Below, one piece after another: positions 1 to 11,308 of a DNA stretch of 64,000 nt. This DNA comes from Utricularia gibba. Its lineage: Eukaryota > Streptophyta > Magnoliopsida > Lamiales > Lentibulariaceae. The stretch lies in assembly GCA_002189035.1 (NCBI GenBank), contig NEEC01000002.1:3991001-4055000 (forward strand), given 5' to 3'. The notes beneath the pieces were generated by a model, which was given only the letters and a program-made list of their open reading frames with translations, did not search any database and was not told the DNA's origin. The stretch's first letter is position 1. Every line of letters starts with the position of its first letter. The translations under genes and the position numbers were made by a program.

Positions 1-1578
1 GTGTTCCCATGTATCAACGAGGAATTTGCGGACGGGAGAGTTCATTGCTCCGGCATAGAATGCTAGGGTTTTCCTGTAAAATCGATTTCGATTAGAAATT
101 GCGGTAAAAGGGAAGGTACGAATCGAGAGAGGAGTCAACCTCTTTGAAGGCAACTTCATCGGAGGACGCCCTTTCCGCGGCCAGATCTGGGGAATTGGTG
201 CATCTTTATGAGGAATGTACCCAGGAACGAAGTAGCTAGAGGAGCACACGGCTTGGATTGCGTTAAGCTTCACGTCAACGGCTTTTTCCATGGCCGTTCT
301 CCCGACTGAATGGCAAACGACGTAGAAATGATCAGCGCCAGCGGTACGGTTCCAGTAAGGGTACCGGTGACTGATTTCGGCGATGTAGTCACGAACGAAT
401 TTCTTGATTCCGCCGACACCGATTCGAGGGTCATTTCGCATTGCGGTAATTGAGAACGGCAGGTAGAAGAGATTCGCTTCCGATGGGTCGTCGGTGATGA
501 AATGGCTTCTGAAGAGGGATCGCTTGAAATAACTCTCGCTGGCGTAGTTCCCCGTCGGCTCCGGCACCACCGGCAGGAAGACGGCAGCGAAGGGGTCGTT
601 TTTCTTGCGAGGGTACGCAAATATTCTGAGGCTTTGTTCATTTCCTTGTAGTACTCCAAGAAGACTTCCCTATCGTGATAAACGTCGTTGTTTGCTCCGC
701 TGAACGGCACTCTTTCCTCCGTTTCATTCATTCCGAGGATCACTTCACAGGGTTTGTTCTTCAAAAAAAAAAAAGAAAAAGAAGTGTAGTGTACCGTAGC
801 ATAATTATTTTGAGTTTTCCCAAGAAAAAACAGAGAAAACCGAACATTTACTTGGCCATCGTTTTCCCATCCAAAGGCCACCTCTTCGTCGTCAGGGGAA
901 CGAGAAGACTTTGGACCGCCGTCGGATAGGTCGTCGTTGTGCCCTTGAAACCGCACCTTCTCCTGCGCTTCTTTCGCATTGGGCATCACCTGACGATGTA
1001 GTAAAGGAACTGTCGAAGTGGGATACAAATAACAAAAGAACCGAGTACCGAATGGAGAAAATCAAATTACTGAATCGGTGAACACACATGTGATTACTGT
1101 AAAACCCCATGGAAAAATCAACGGACGTGATTGTGACACTCAAGACTTCAGTCACTACCCTTCAATATTGGTTCTACGTAAGCCAACAAAATCAAACTTC
1201 CAATAAAGGAAACAAGACAATAACGCCATACTAAATCAATGGTCAGTACTGAGAACAAGGCATTGACATGTCTCCAAGGTGCACGCACCTTCTTCTCCTC
1301 CCCATGTACAACACTAGTTCACCAAAACAAGTTGTTACCTCAGATTCCGGTGGCGAAGCTGCGGCTGCCGTCAACCTCCGATTATCCCAAGGCTTCACTT
1401 CCTCCACCACTGCTGGGTCATCCAAAGGAAGCACGGAGAAATTCATCCTAAATTCTGTTACATGAACAGGGAGCAATCCAACCTCTGTCTGCAGCTCCGA
1501 CGTGTAAGATATGTAGGAGAGAAGGAACATGGAGGAAGCAACGGCGGTTAGAACCCCAACAAGAAGGGGAACCGGCAC
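1..1578 (-). CDS. Exostosin-like GT47 glycosyltransferase, 5' part; two frame problems
   Basis: Likely Golgi type II membrane glycosyltransferase of the plant exostosin (GT47) family; the substrate cannot be told. Exons inferred from splice sites and phase: 1339-1578, 852-989, 140-758 and 1-73; the gene runs off the left edge. Exon 1 encodes a hydrophobic membrane anchor (LTAVASSMFLLSYISY). Exon 3 encodes VYHDREVFLEYYKEMNK, then, one frame over, FAYPRKKNDPF, NYASESYFKRSLFRSHFIT and YPYWNRTAGADHFYV; exon 4 has KTLAFYAGAMNSPVRKFLV. These are hallmark GT47 segments. Two anomalies: a one-base omission in the TTT run at about 633-635 is needed to keep frame (with it, all exon phases agree), and there is no in-frame ATG upstream of the anchor; the first in-frame ATG is at 1530. 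Either a pseudogene or sequence errors. The family call is firm; exon 1 limits are less sure. Confidence 0.85.
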
Positions 1579-1698
1579 GATAACGGCACCATGGCCGATG
1601 CAGCGTGACTGATGACTACTCTCTCGGAGCAGGTGGAGAAGAAGCTCAGGACATGATTTTTTTTCAAATATCTATGGCTCTTGTAGTTGACAAATCGT

Positions 1699-1708
1699 CT
1701 ATATATAG
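1699..1708 (-). promoter_or_regulatory. Probable TATA box of the GT47 gene
   Basis: The palindromic string CTATATATAG lies about 120 bp upstream of the first GT47 coding codons on the minus strand, a normal spacing for a plant TATA box plus a short leader. A short out-of-frame ATG (near 1593) follows in the leader. Assigned by position and composition only. Confidence 0.5.
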
Positions 1709-1779
1709 GGCTTTGAAGACTCTATGCACAAGTCCGTACTAAAATCCTTTACCAAGCTGCGAAACTAGTCATGGAACTC

Positions 1780-3290
1780 AACGTCGTTATTATTGCGTAA
1801 ATAAAGTATGTAATTACAATCCGATATTATCTAAAATAGAATAGAATTTGGAGTCAGAAGGATGAATGGAAAGATTATTCAAGTGCTGTTCATTATGATA
1901 AATCCAACGATTTGTTGTGTGTTAGCTGGGGACAAAAGGCATATAGGTAGGTATATATACCAGCAATATACCCTCGCCTCCCCTCCCCTCCCTTCCCCTC
2001 CCTATATGCGATGCGATGCGATGATGAAGTTGCATTATGCAAGGAAAGTAGCGGCACTACAGTTAGTTTCATCCCACTGGTCTAAGACCTCATGGGGCCG
2101 CGCGGCTATGTAGAGGTAATGAATAACGGGAATGCAATGGAGGCAGATTAACGCCTTGTCAAGAAACACACAACCAGATCGGTGTATTACAAGTATAATT
2201 ATCCTGATACTATTTATAGATTTAGGGTAAACAATAATAACGCTAGTTATAAAAAATTCAATTTTCAACGAGGGTAACTAAAAAATATGACAAGTAGATG
2301 AAAAAGTAAAAAAGTATTGTTGTTTGTACGTCGGGGTAGATTGCGAGTTTAGTCGCATAAGTTAGGTATTATGTATGTATGGGCAAATGACATTATACCT
2401 TTCTATCCTAAATTTCTATAATTTAGAAAATATATGTTAGGTATACATAATGTTACAGGTTGAAGGATATTTAACGTTTTTAATTAATTTTCAGTTATAC
2501 GTAGTGGTTTAAGGATTTATATAACACTACGATACCATCATTGAATACAAGTGCGATGGAACTATTATATGTTATATTTTATAAAAACAACATAGGGGTG
2601 CAAATTATATATTACCCACACCCATATTAATATAAGAAAAAGTATACGGCATATGTTAGGTATAATCGATGCCCATAGGTTATTTGGGTATATTATGATT
2701 TTTCAATTTGTGGCTCATTTCATTTTCATTTTAAATTACTTTTTTTTTTATGAAACATAAATTTAGAATATATATATATATATATATAGATGTGGATTAA
2801 CAAATAATATTTGTTAAATGCCATTTTATTTCTTTTTGTCTCCTTCTATATTAAATATAATTAAAGTTATCTAATTAGAATCTTATAAAAGAAATTATAA
2901 GTTTTACTTTATATTAAGGAAATTATCTTAATGTTATGCTTTATTTAATGTTTTATTGAATTCAATTATATTAATTTTTGAAAAAACATTTCCTTAATTT
3001 TCGGAAGAACACAAGATATTAGTAATGACTACTGATGTGCAGGATACGATAATGGTTGACAGAAGTAGTAATGATTACGTTGTAGTGTCAAAGTATCATT
3101 TAGATTCTTTATGAGATATGCAAAAACAATAGCAGAATTTATGGACTCAACAAGCATAGACGAATGACAACTTTCTTTTTTTAGTTTTTAGTTAAAACCT
3201 TTAATTCACATCTCTCTAGACTATTCTCTACCTTTTGTCTAGTTTACATTAAACTTGATGTTTTGTATGATCGTTTATTGCTAAACCTTT
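1780..3290. other. Intergenic, AT-rich; no gene seen
   Basis: No coding segment with recognisable homology. It contains a pyrimidine-rich CCCT-type tract with a following GATGC run (about 1974-2022) and a (TA)n microsatellite at 2769-2788. Otherwise unstructured AT-rich plant intergenic DNA. Confidence 0.6.
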
Positions 3291-3468
3291 CGTTTCTTGA
3301 TTGTGATACTTCTCCTTCTATCTTTAGTGAATAATTCTCCATCTTTTCTCTAAATTTCATGGGGTTTCGCATATCTTGTCGTTTCTTGATTGTGATACTT
3401 CTCCTTCTATCTTTAGTGAATAATTCTCCATCTTTTCTCTAAATTTCATGGGGTTTCGCATATCTTGT
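3291..3468. repeat. Exact 89-bp tandem duplication
   Basis: Two abutting copies, 3291-3379 and 3380-3468, identical at every base when read side by side. They begin CGTTTCTTGATTGTGATACT and end CGCATATCTTGT. Non-coding. Identity implies a very recent duplication or an assembly artefact. Confidence 0.95.
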
Positions 3469-3544
3469 GAATACGTTACAGTCTTTTTGTAACAACCACT
3501 CGTCAAGATCCATTAATAGCCTGATTGATAATGACTACCAACAA

Positions 3545-3760
3545 CTCTCCATATCTTGTTGATGAGCATGTCTACCAATTAAACCTTAGATGGAATATAT
3601 CACGGAACGAAAAAATCTATTTCATATATTTTTTCTAATCATGTGATAGTTTATAGTCAAATGTTTCGTTCGCTTATGAAATACTAGATTTTAAGTAATG
3701 CAAATGATCGATTTTTTGTCAAAAAGCAATTCAATAGGTATTTATCTCAGTATTTTAATA
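3545..3760 (-). pseudogene. Copia RNase H remnant
   Basis: The minus-strand translation, with breaks, gives DKKSIICI then NLVFHKRTKH, matching the C-terminal RNase H region of plant Copia polyproteins (DN.SAI... NPVFHERTKHI). The DNA is clearly similar to 28555-28760, another decayed Copia RNase H in this window, so both come from one family. No LTRs were found nearby. Confidence 0.55.
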
Positions 3761-3764
3761 AAAT

Positions 3765-4910
3765 AATTTATCTCAATTTTCTTTTAAAAATTAATATAAA
3801 AGTACAATCTACAAATTTTATTATTAATGAATGCATTAATTTTTTAAATCCAGATAAAATCATTTATATCAAAAATATATTGAAAATTATCATTTTCAAA
3901 AAAAAATTAAAATAATATCTGTAAAAATTACTAAAACAATTGTATAGAAACGATTTTTCTGAAAATTGTTATTGCATATTAAAAAATACCAATTATTATA
4001 TTTATAATACAATATAATTACAAATAGTAAGTTAGGTAGTTTTTTACACACAATTCACATAGTGGATAGTTTTATGAAGGGGTTTTTTTTATAATAGGTA
4101 TTTTTCAAAATGACTCCCGAATCGTTTGCAAGTCCAAAGGTTCTACAGGTTCTAAGACCCAGCCACCTCTATGCGCATCGTATGAATTCTGTAACCGGAC
4201 TAGTGATGGCTGGAAACAACTTTGTAGATTTTTGATTCTTGCTTTTCCTCCTCCTCCAGCAATCCATCTGATTCAATAACATCGTAACAACCACAACAAT
4301 AAAAACAGAAACATTAAATAATCAAGGAACCATTCCTCGTTAAAAATCACACAAAAACACCCTCGCGATGTACTTGTCTCCCTTAGGGTTTTCCATTTAA
4401 TTCCAGAGGCAAACCAAGATTCAAAAATGATATACAGGGACCCCGCTGGGAAACTTTGAATCAGGAAAAAAAATTTACTAAATGGGTGGCAACAACTCTG
4501 CATATCATGTTAATTTCAATATATTGTCGCCAAAACTAACCGCATAAAAACAAATTAACGAAGTAAAATTCTTTAGTTTTTTTTTTTTCAATTTTCCCGA
4601 CAATTTTTACACCCTAATTTCTTCTTAGTTTTATTTTGGTGAACTGAAAAAATACCTTTTAAGAAATAATTTTAATAAAATAGCAATTCATTTTCAATTA
4701 CACATTTCTATTTTGTTATAACAAAATGATTACCATTAAAAAGTATTTTAATCAAATCCCTTGAGTAACCTGATGTTTTTAGACATATTTTGTTTTTGGT
4801 ATAAAAATTATATATATATATACATATATATTTATTCCTTACTTGACTTTAATTTATTTTCTTCTGCTTAACTTGACACATGTGCCACATTTTAAGGTGG
4901 CAAGCAGTCC
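3765..4910. other. Intergenic, AT-rich; no gene seen
   Basis: Very AT-rich, with a (TA)n run near 4808-4835. Reading frames here are short and show no recognisable family. The right edge is the target site of the MULE that begins at 4920. Confidence 0.5.
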
Positions 4911-4919
4911 CCTGTCTGG

Positions 4920-5025
4920 GGAGTTTTTACCAAATACACTCACTACAAAAAAACCTAGTTTCAAAATCACCCACTGTGTACATCTCACCTCTAATGCATG
5001 TCAAAACCACCCATCTTACAGATTT
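4920..5025 (+). repeat. MULE left terminal inverted repeat
   Basis: About 105 bp, pairing with 12785-12885 at roughly 75 percent by eye. The conserved core is a run of seven A followed by CC, then a CAAAATCACCCACTGTGT-like block, then a CAAAACCACCCATC-like block. Preceded by the target duplication CCTGTCTGG at 4911-4919. Confidence 0.8.
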
Positions 5026-5380
5026 TCTTTTTTAAATTTTTTTTTCACAACATATTTTAATACTATTATATTTTTTACAAAAAAATAAAAATATATTATA
5101 TTCTTTTTGCAAATATTGTTACAAATATTATTAAAATATCTTTTTTAGAATTCAAAAATTATATTAAATAAAAAAAATCAAATTAAATTTTACATAATGC
5201 ATATTTTATTTAATTATTATATATTCAAAAATATATACAATTAAAAAATGGAAAAATAAATAATTTAAACAAAATGAAAAATCAAATTATATTATATATT
5301 CTTTTATAAATAATAAATCAAATTAAAAATCATAAATAGCGTTTCATTTAACTTTTTCATGTTAATATTTTTTATTTATG

Positions 5381-6092
5381 TCGATCATTGTAATTTATTA
5401 ATTACAGTTATCAGAAATAATAAAAAAATATATAAAGAAAACAACAATTACATATTTATGTCGATCACTACAATTCATCAATTATAGTTACTAGAAATAA
5501 AACTAATATAAAGAAAATGATAATTACATATTTCTTCCAATCACTACAATTCATCAATTACAGTTATCTAAAATAAAATTAATATAAACAAAATAATAAT
5601 TGCTTATTTCTAACGATCACTGTAATCATCAATTATAGTTATCACAAATAAAAGTAATATAAGAAAAATCATAATCGTTTATTTCTGTCGATCACTATAA
5701 TTCATCAATTACAGTGATTAGAAAACATGGTGATAGTAGTTTATTAAGCAAAATTGTTTCGAACAAGCATAAAAGAGAAAATAAAAATTACTCGAGTAAT
5801 AGTTTGTATCTCTAAATTTTACGGTTACCGTAATTACCGATTACAGTTACCAAAATTGAAAGTAATATAAGGAAATGATAACCTGTTTCTACGGATCACC
5901 ATAATCATCAATTACAGTTACTAGAGAAAATGTTTATAATACTTTTTAAGCAAAACGATGATTACCTATTTCTGCCGATCATCGTAATCATCAATTACAA
6001 TTCTCAGAGAATATGCTTATAGTACTCTACCAAGAAAAATGATGATTATCTATTTCTGCCGATCACTGTAATCATCAGTTACAGTTACTAGA
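5381..6092. repeat. Array of about nine short palindromes (left array of the MULE)
   Basis: Units of about 30 bp of the form ATCACTGTAAT-CATCA-ATTACAGTTA recur at about 5381, 5461, 5540, 5614, 5689, 5822, 5900, 5976 and 6057, spaced about 75-130 bp. Each unit is an imperfect hairpin (ACTGTAAT pairing with ATTACAGT). The spacers are similar too (AATATAAAGAAAATGATAATTA-like). The array ends about 55 bp beyond the stop codon of the FCP1-like gene. Confidence 0.8.
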
Positions 6093-6145
6093 TAACAATA
6101 AAGCAAAAGTGCTCCTAATATGCATAATGAAATAGAAAATGAGAA

Positions 6146-7913
6146 TTAATCTACTAATGCTTTGTAATACTCCCAGTCTGGATGGTCTTCATTCATTGGG
6201 GCTTGACCAATACGAAAATCATACACAAAGGATGGTACATCAGATGCATCTATGTGTCCTTCAAGAAAAGTCTTCATCCCAACCCCTTCCATAAAAGATG
6301 AATCTTTTTTATGATCCGTGTGCTTGTAGGAGTATGGAAATATGACATTGTCAACCTATTTGAGAACCAGTAGAGTTTAATTTAAACTAAAAAAATAAAA
6401 TTTAACTTATGAAATTTTTATTACCGGATTTGTTGTAGACTTGTATGGTGAATCATCTACCAACAAGGTATTACCATGTGTATACCGGCCATGAAAAGCA
6501 TCATCCTCCCATATTTTTCGCAACTCTTTCAGCAAAACCATACTTGCTGGCTTCTTGAGGACTCGAAGGTTTGTGGTGGTGCATTTCGTTCCATCCCATA
6601 TGAATGCCAAATTTGACATCTTCTCGCCAAACATCTAATTAATGACTTGGTTTAGTTGTGCACTGCTACAAAAAGAATAACATCTAAGATAATATAATAT
6701 TTTGTATGTTACCCTCCACGTGAGGACCATAGTGCAACATCAAAATGTTGCATACACCATTCCATAAACTCCCTAACATTTGGTGTTAGAAACACTGAAA
6801 ATATAACATATACAATAAAGTCAAGTCAATAAATTAGCAACTAACTATATGTTGCGAATGTGTGAAATACTAAATAAATACTATACCTGCTCGCCCATAA
6901 ATCCACTTATCTGGACGCCCTTTGATGGTTGATGATGAATGAAAAATAATATCAGAAAAAATACCATTGACGTCGAATACTACTAATTTCAGCACCGTTG
7001 GAATATGACTACTTGATTTAACGAAAGAAGGCCATCTGGATTGATACCATTTTAGTTGTTGCTTCAACGGCTCATTTTCAGCTGCCAAATCATTTGTTTC
7101 ATTGTCAACCGCCGCATCTTCGTGTAAATTATCAGCATCATTTCCACTTTGATCATCCACATCATCATCCTTCTTTGTAATCCTTTTTTTCCCACACCAA
7201 AACTTGGGTGTGCCTAAGATTCTAAAGATGAGAGGTAGGATTGTAGTCAATGACCTAGTATGTCCTTTAAAGAAAGCAATGAATTCATCAACGACATCCC
7301 TTGGTAACATCTCAACACTTAACAGTAAGCATAAGTAAATTAGATCAATAAAATCAGAAAAATTCTCATAAAAAAACATAGTATAAAATTTTTTTTAACA
7401 CATAAAATACCTTGTGGTTTTCCAATAAGATGAGAATTTGGAAGTGTGCGTGGGAAATCATTTGGTAAATCTTTAGGAGGAGAAACCCATACAAAACTTG
7501 TCCACCAACTATCATAGCCACTTCGTAGACCTTTCACTAATTTAATTGTAAACTTACCCTTTATCACATAATTTGGTGAATCCTTTATTCTACGACACAT
7601 GCTCATAGCAAAGAAAATAGGCAATTCTAGGGAAATGCTTTCCTCACAAGCAATGTAACCCATGCCAATATATATGCCACTCACTTAGGAGTCAAATGTG
7701 AAAATGGAATTTGAAGCATGTCAAAACTTGCAACATAAATGGTACCACTGGCACACGCAAGCCACATCTAAGGTGCTCAGTGCTGATAGAAAAACCCCTA
7801 GGAGCAACACGTTCTGGAATATCACCAACGATCTCTTCATCCTCTTCCTTATCCCACAATTGATATTCTGCAGGAATATTGAATCGAAGCCTCAACTTTT
7901 CTGATGTGTTCAT
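6146..7913 (-). pseudogene. Gag-like N-terminus fused to FCP1-type HAD phosphatase domain (copy 1)
   Basis: Starts MNTSEKLRLRFNIP. The first ~70 residues, ending CGLRVPVVPFMLQV, then LTPK (frame broken near 7680) and SWWTSFVWV, resemble the gag-like N-terminal domain of plant putative gypsy-type transposon proteins (PF04195-like). After a charged stretch come FCP1/NIF-type HAD blocks: motif I FDVNGIFSDI, then IYGRAG, VFLTPNVREFMEWC, FDVALWSSR, LAFIWDGTKCTTT, LLKELRKIW, NTLLVDDSPYKS, and a C-terminal exon with VIFPYSYKHTDHKK to stop at 6146. Introns separate the blocks (for example acceptor near 6798). Motif I has Asn where classical FCP1 has the second Asp, as in the plant LDLNGLL-type HAD family. 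The gene lies inside the MULE, opposite mudrA. Family calls are firm; the N-terminal domain name is inferred by pattern. Frame breaks suggest decay. Confidence 0.75.
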
Positions 7914-7955
7914 CTATGCATAAAGAACAATGAAAATGGATACTTTCAAATCCAT

Positions 7956-8785
7956 AAACTGTAATAAAGCATTTCAGTGACTAAAATTTCATAATAAAAT
8001 AAATTTCGTATAATTTCATAGCCACACACCGTAATGAAAGCATTACAGTGACTAAAATTTCATAGCCACACACTACAATGAAAGCATTTCAGTGACTCAA
8101 CTTTCATAATAAAATAAGCGTCGTATAATTTCATAACCACACATCGCAATGAAGCCATTACAATGACTAAAATTTCACAATAAAATGAACTTCACATAAT
8201 TTTACAACCACACATCGCAATGAAAGAGATACAGTGCCTAAAATGTCACAATAAAATCAACTTCACATAATTTCATAGCCACACACCACAATAAAAGAGA
8301 TACAGTGACTAAAATGTCACAATAAAATAAACTTCGCATAATTTCATAGCCACACACCGCAATGATCGCATTACAGTGACTAAAATTTCACAATAAAATA
8401 AATTTCGCATACTTTCAAAGCCACACACCACAATGAACACATTACAGTGATGAAAAATACAAAACAAAAAAACATCTACATAAAGCCACGCACTGCAATG
8501 AACGAATTACGGTGACTACAAATCCAAAATATAATAAACATATGCATACTTTCAGAGCAACGTACCGCAATTATCACACAATACGGTGACGATAGTAAAA
8601 TAACGTTTCATATGCTTAGAGATCTTTGCACCGTAATTTCAAAATGAAAAAGAGTGGAGATACTTTCAGAGCAATGCATTGTAACAAACGCATTATAGTG
8701 ACTATAATTTAAAAAAAAAGAAAGCCATCCATCCTTTTTTAATTCACTCACAACATTGATCAATACAGTGACGAAAATTCTCAGA
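7956..8785. repeat. Array of about eleven short palindromes (right array of the MULE)
   Basis: Units of the form CACACCGCAATG-AAAG-CATTACAGTGACT recur at about 7956, 8023, 8064, 8137, 8206, 8278, 8348, 8422, 8485, 8560 and 8745, with spacers such as AAAATTTCACAATAAAATAA. CATTACAGTG is the imperfect reverse complement of CACCGCAATG, so each unit can form a hairpin. The core ATTACAGT is shared with the left array. It begins about 40 bp upstream of the FCP1-like start codon. A related palindrome (CACCGTAATTGAATATACGG) occurs near 9153. Confidence 0.8.
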
Positions 8786-9487
8786 TAAAACAAATCTTGT
8801 ATGCTTTCAGATCCTCGTGAAATAGAGAACCTAATACTATTGCCATTAAGATATAAAAAAACATAAACAAAAATTACACATAACCATACTTGTTCTGCGT
8901 GAAAAAACCTTTGAAATGTGAATATTGATACGGTGGTTGAAGAAGGAAGAGAAAAATGGTTAAATAAATTTTTAAAGTAATTAATTTGTTTTTTAAAACC
9001 CAATATAATAAATTCAGCAAAATTGTCTGTATGTTTTATCGAGAACCGAATGATACTTTTTCAGTCAAAGATACTGTAGCACGTGATAAGTGGAAGGCGC
9101 GCGATGTAAAATTTGACACGATTCTACTAAAAATAGGAGATTTATGGATGGTCACCGTAATTGAATATACGGTTATGAATTAATGTTTGAATATACGGAT
9201 GGTCACCCTATAAATCCATCTGATTAATGTTTTGAAGACGGGATTAAAAAATATGATCATATATTGAACATAGTTATGAATTACATATGATTTGCAACTT
9301 ATTACGATTTTTTTTACATACATGAATAAGATTCAAAAAAATGTGAAATTAATTTATGTAATTTTGATTATATCTTTGGATGCTCACTGGTTTCTCCATT
9401 GCGGTGTGCCGCCTATATTTCATTATCAGCCGACAACACGACAGCTACATGTTCCAAGATCAATAAAGTTTACTGACATGTGTCCCC

Positions 9488-10955
9488 ATGTTTTGGACTC
9501 ACATGCCTCAATCACATGACCTAATTGTTCAAATTGAAAGGCTTTTGAAAACCATTCTTTCATCCCTCTTTAGAACCTCATCTTCTTGCAACCTCATTCT
9601 TACATATCTCTCTATTTGGATGGCTTTCAGATCTGTCTCATACAACGTCTTCTTTGGAGGTCAAATCTATAATTACGGGAATTACGTAAGTTATAGTATG
9701 CCACCAATCCAATTTTTTCAGTCAGATGCCGATATTTCATTGGAAGAATTAAAAGTAAGGTTATATCAGATTGTTCAATTGTCTTCTTCGAGGTTCAATC
9801 TTAGATTATCAGCCCAGTTTTTTGATGTTGTGACTAGAGAAATGATGTATTTGAATTTAGAGACACAGAGTAACCTGGATTATCTTCATGAACCTAACCA
9901 GTTATTGCTCGGTGGATTTATTTGTGGAATACGACCCATTTTTTTCAAAAGAACCTCACACACAAATTGGAGACAACGGTAATGACTATTTCTTTCTTGT
10001 AAATTTCGAAATTATATATGTTTTTTTTAATTTTATGTTATTCTTTTTTTCTATAGATGAATATGTGGATTATGATTTCGGTCCAGTCCAAAATATTGAT
10101 GGCGATTCATTTATGTAATTCACTAATGAAAATGAGGTTCCCGATATTGATCATACTCCTCAAAACTCAGAAGGCGAAGAGAATGTGCTTGAAGGAAACG
10201 CAAGTTGTGATTCGGAATGGTTTCCTAACTCAGGTTTACATGATATAGAGGAAGAATCAAGTAATCATGGAGCATACACACATCAATATGAACCGAGATT
10301 CAAGGAAGGTGATCTATTTGAAGATAAAGAAGATTTTCGAAAACAAGTTAGAGAATTTTCCATTGAAATTGGAAAGGAGTTCACTGTTAGTGGCACTGAG
10401 CCTAGAGTCTTGGAAATGTATTGCAAACAACGTGACACTTAAAATTGTCACTGGAGGATTCGCGTAGCTCATTATAAACGATTGGGAAAATGGAAGATCT
10501 CAAAGCTTATTGAGCCCCACACATGCAAGCTGTAGGGGGCGAGATTCTTTTATCACATAAACATCAATCATGATTATATCTCTGAGATTGCCAAGCCATA
10601 TATTGAAGCAGACATTGGGACCAAAGTGAACTATTATTGCAGTTGTGTTGGATAGAACTGGTTATGAAGTACCGTACAAACGTGCATGGTATGGAATGCG
10701 AAAGGCCTTTGAGAAGGTGTATGGCACATTGGAGGAATAAGGAAGATGGAGTCACATTGCACTATTACTTCTGGGCGTTTGGACCATGTATACATGCCTA
10801 CCAGCACACCCGTCCGGTTATTTAAGTCGATGCAACGCACTTGTATGCGACATACAGGCACAAAATGCTCATTGCGGTGACCGTCTCTCAATGTGGAAAG
10901 ATTTTACCGCTTGCCTTTGCCATAGTAGCTGAAGAAACTGATGCCTCCGTCATAA
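9488..10955 (+). pseudogene. mudrA-type MULE transposase, 5' part, interrupted
   Basis: First exon (to about 9980) encodes a PB1-like N-terminus (FFGGQIYNYGNYVSY, ISLEELKVRLYQIV), typical of plant MULE transposases. The second part has FEDKEDFRKQVREFSIEIG, then CHWRIRVAHYK, PHTCKL, YKRAWYGMRKAFEKVYG, VDATHLYATYRHKMLIAVTV and ILPLAFAIVAEE. The last two carry the first catalytic Asp region of the DDE domain. Several stops and frame shifts occur. The coding sequence ends abruptly at about 10955 where a Gypsy element on the other strand begins, so the rest of the DDE domain and the SWIM finger are missing. Nonfunctional. Confidence 0.85.
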
Positions 10956-11287
10956 CCAGCACTCATAAAAGAGCTGCAAACAACAGTCACGTTGTCAAGA
11001 TGTTCATGTGGGTTCTCACCTACTTTTCCATAATACTTAAAAGAGAACCTAATACATAGCTCTCTGTACGTATGGTCAGCTGCATGAAGCTCATTCAGGG
11101 TCTTCTCCTGTTCTGCCATATTGAAATTAGTTTGAGCAACACCAGGAAGTCTGCTCAACCTTGCTGCTTCTCTCACTCTTGTGCGGTTCTTGCTGATAGT
11201 TCTCTTGATTTCTGGATGGAAAACAAGATTACCTGAACCAGAAGAACGCAAATGCATCAACCGAATCACAAAACAATTGAACACCGC
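10956..11287 (-). pseudogene. Gypsy gag fragment
   Basis: Encodes MHLRSSGSGNLVF, IKRTISKNRTRVREAARLS, MAEQEKTLNELHAADHTYR and YYGKVGENPHEHLDNVTVVC. Same family as the longer gag at 17697-18287, but missing about 20 residues between CIRF and YYGK and cut off after VVCSSF. Follows its LTR and primer site in the usual order. Confidence 0.85.
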
Positions 11288-11305
11288 TCCCCGGCAATGG
11301 CGCCA
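11288..11305 (-). promoter_or_regulatory. Primer-binding site, tRNA-Asp type
   Basis: Minus strand reads TGGCGCCATTGCCGGGGA, the complement of the 3' end of plant tRNA-Asp with one mismatch, three bases inside the LTR end. tRNA-Asp priming is typical of Athila/Tat-type plant Gypsy elements. Confidence 0.85.
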
Positions 11306-11308
11306 ATT

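Noticed and set aside
5381-8785. CRISPR-like regularly spaced repeats
   Set aside because: The units are diverged palindromes with similar, not unique, spacers, in a plant transposon; there are no cas genes.
10956-11284. Gag fragment as the N-terminus of a host gene
   Set aside because: It directly follows an LTR and tRNA-Asp primer site and matches the gag at 17697.
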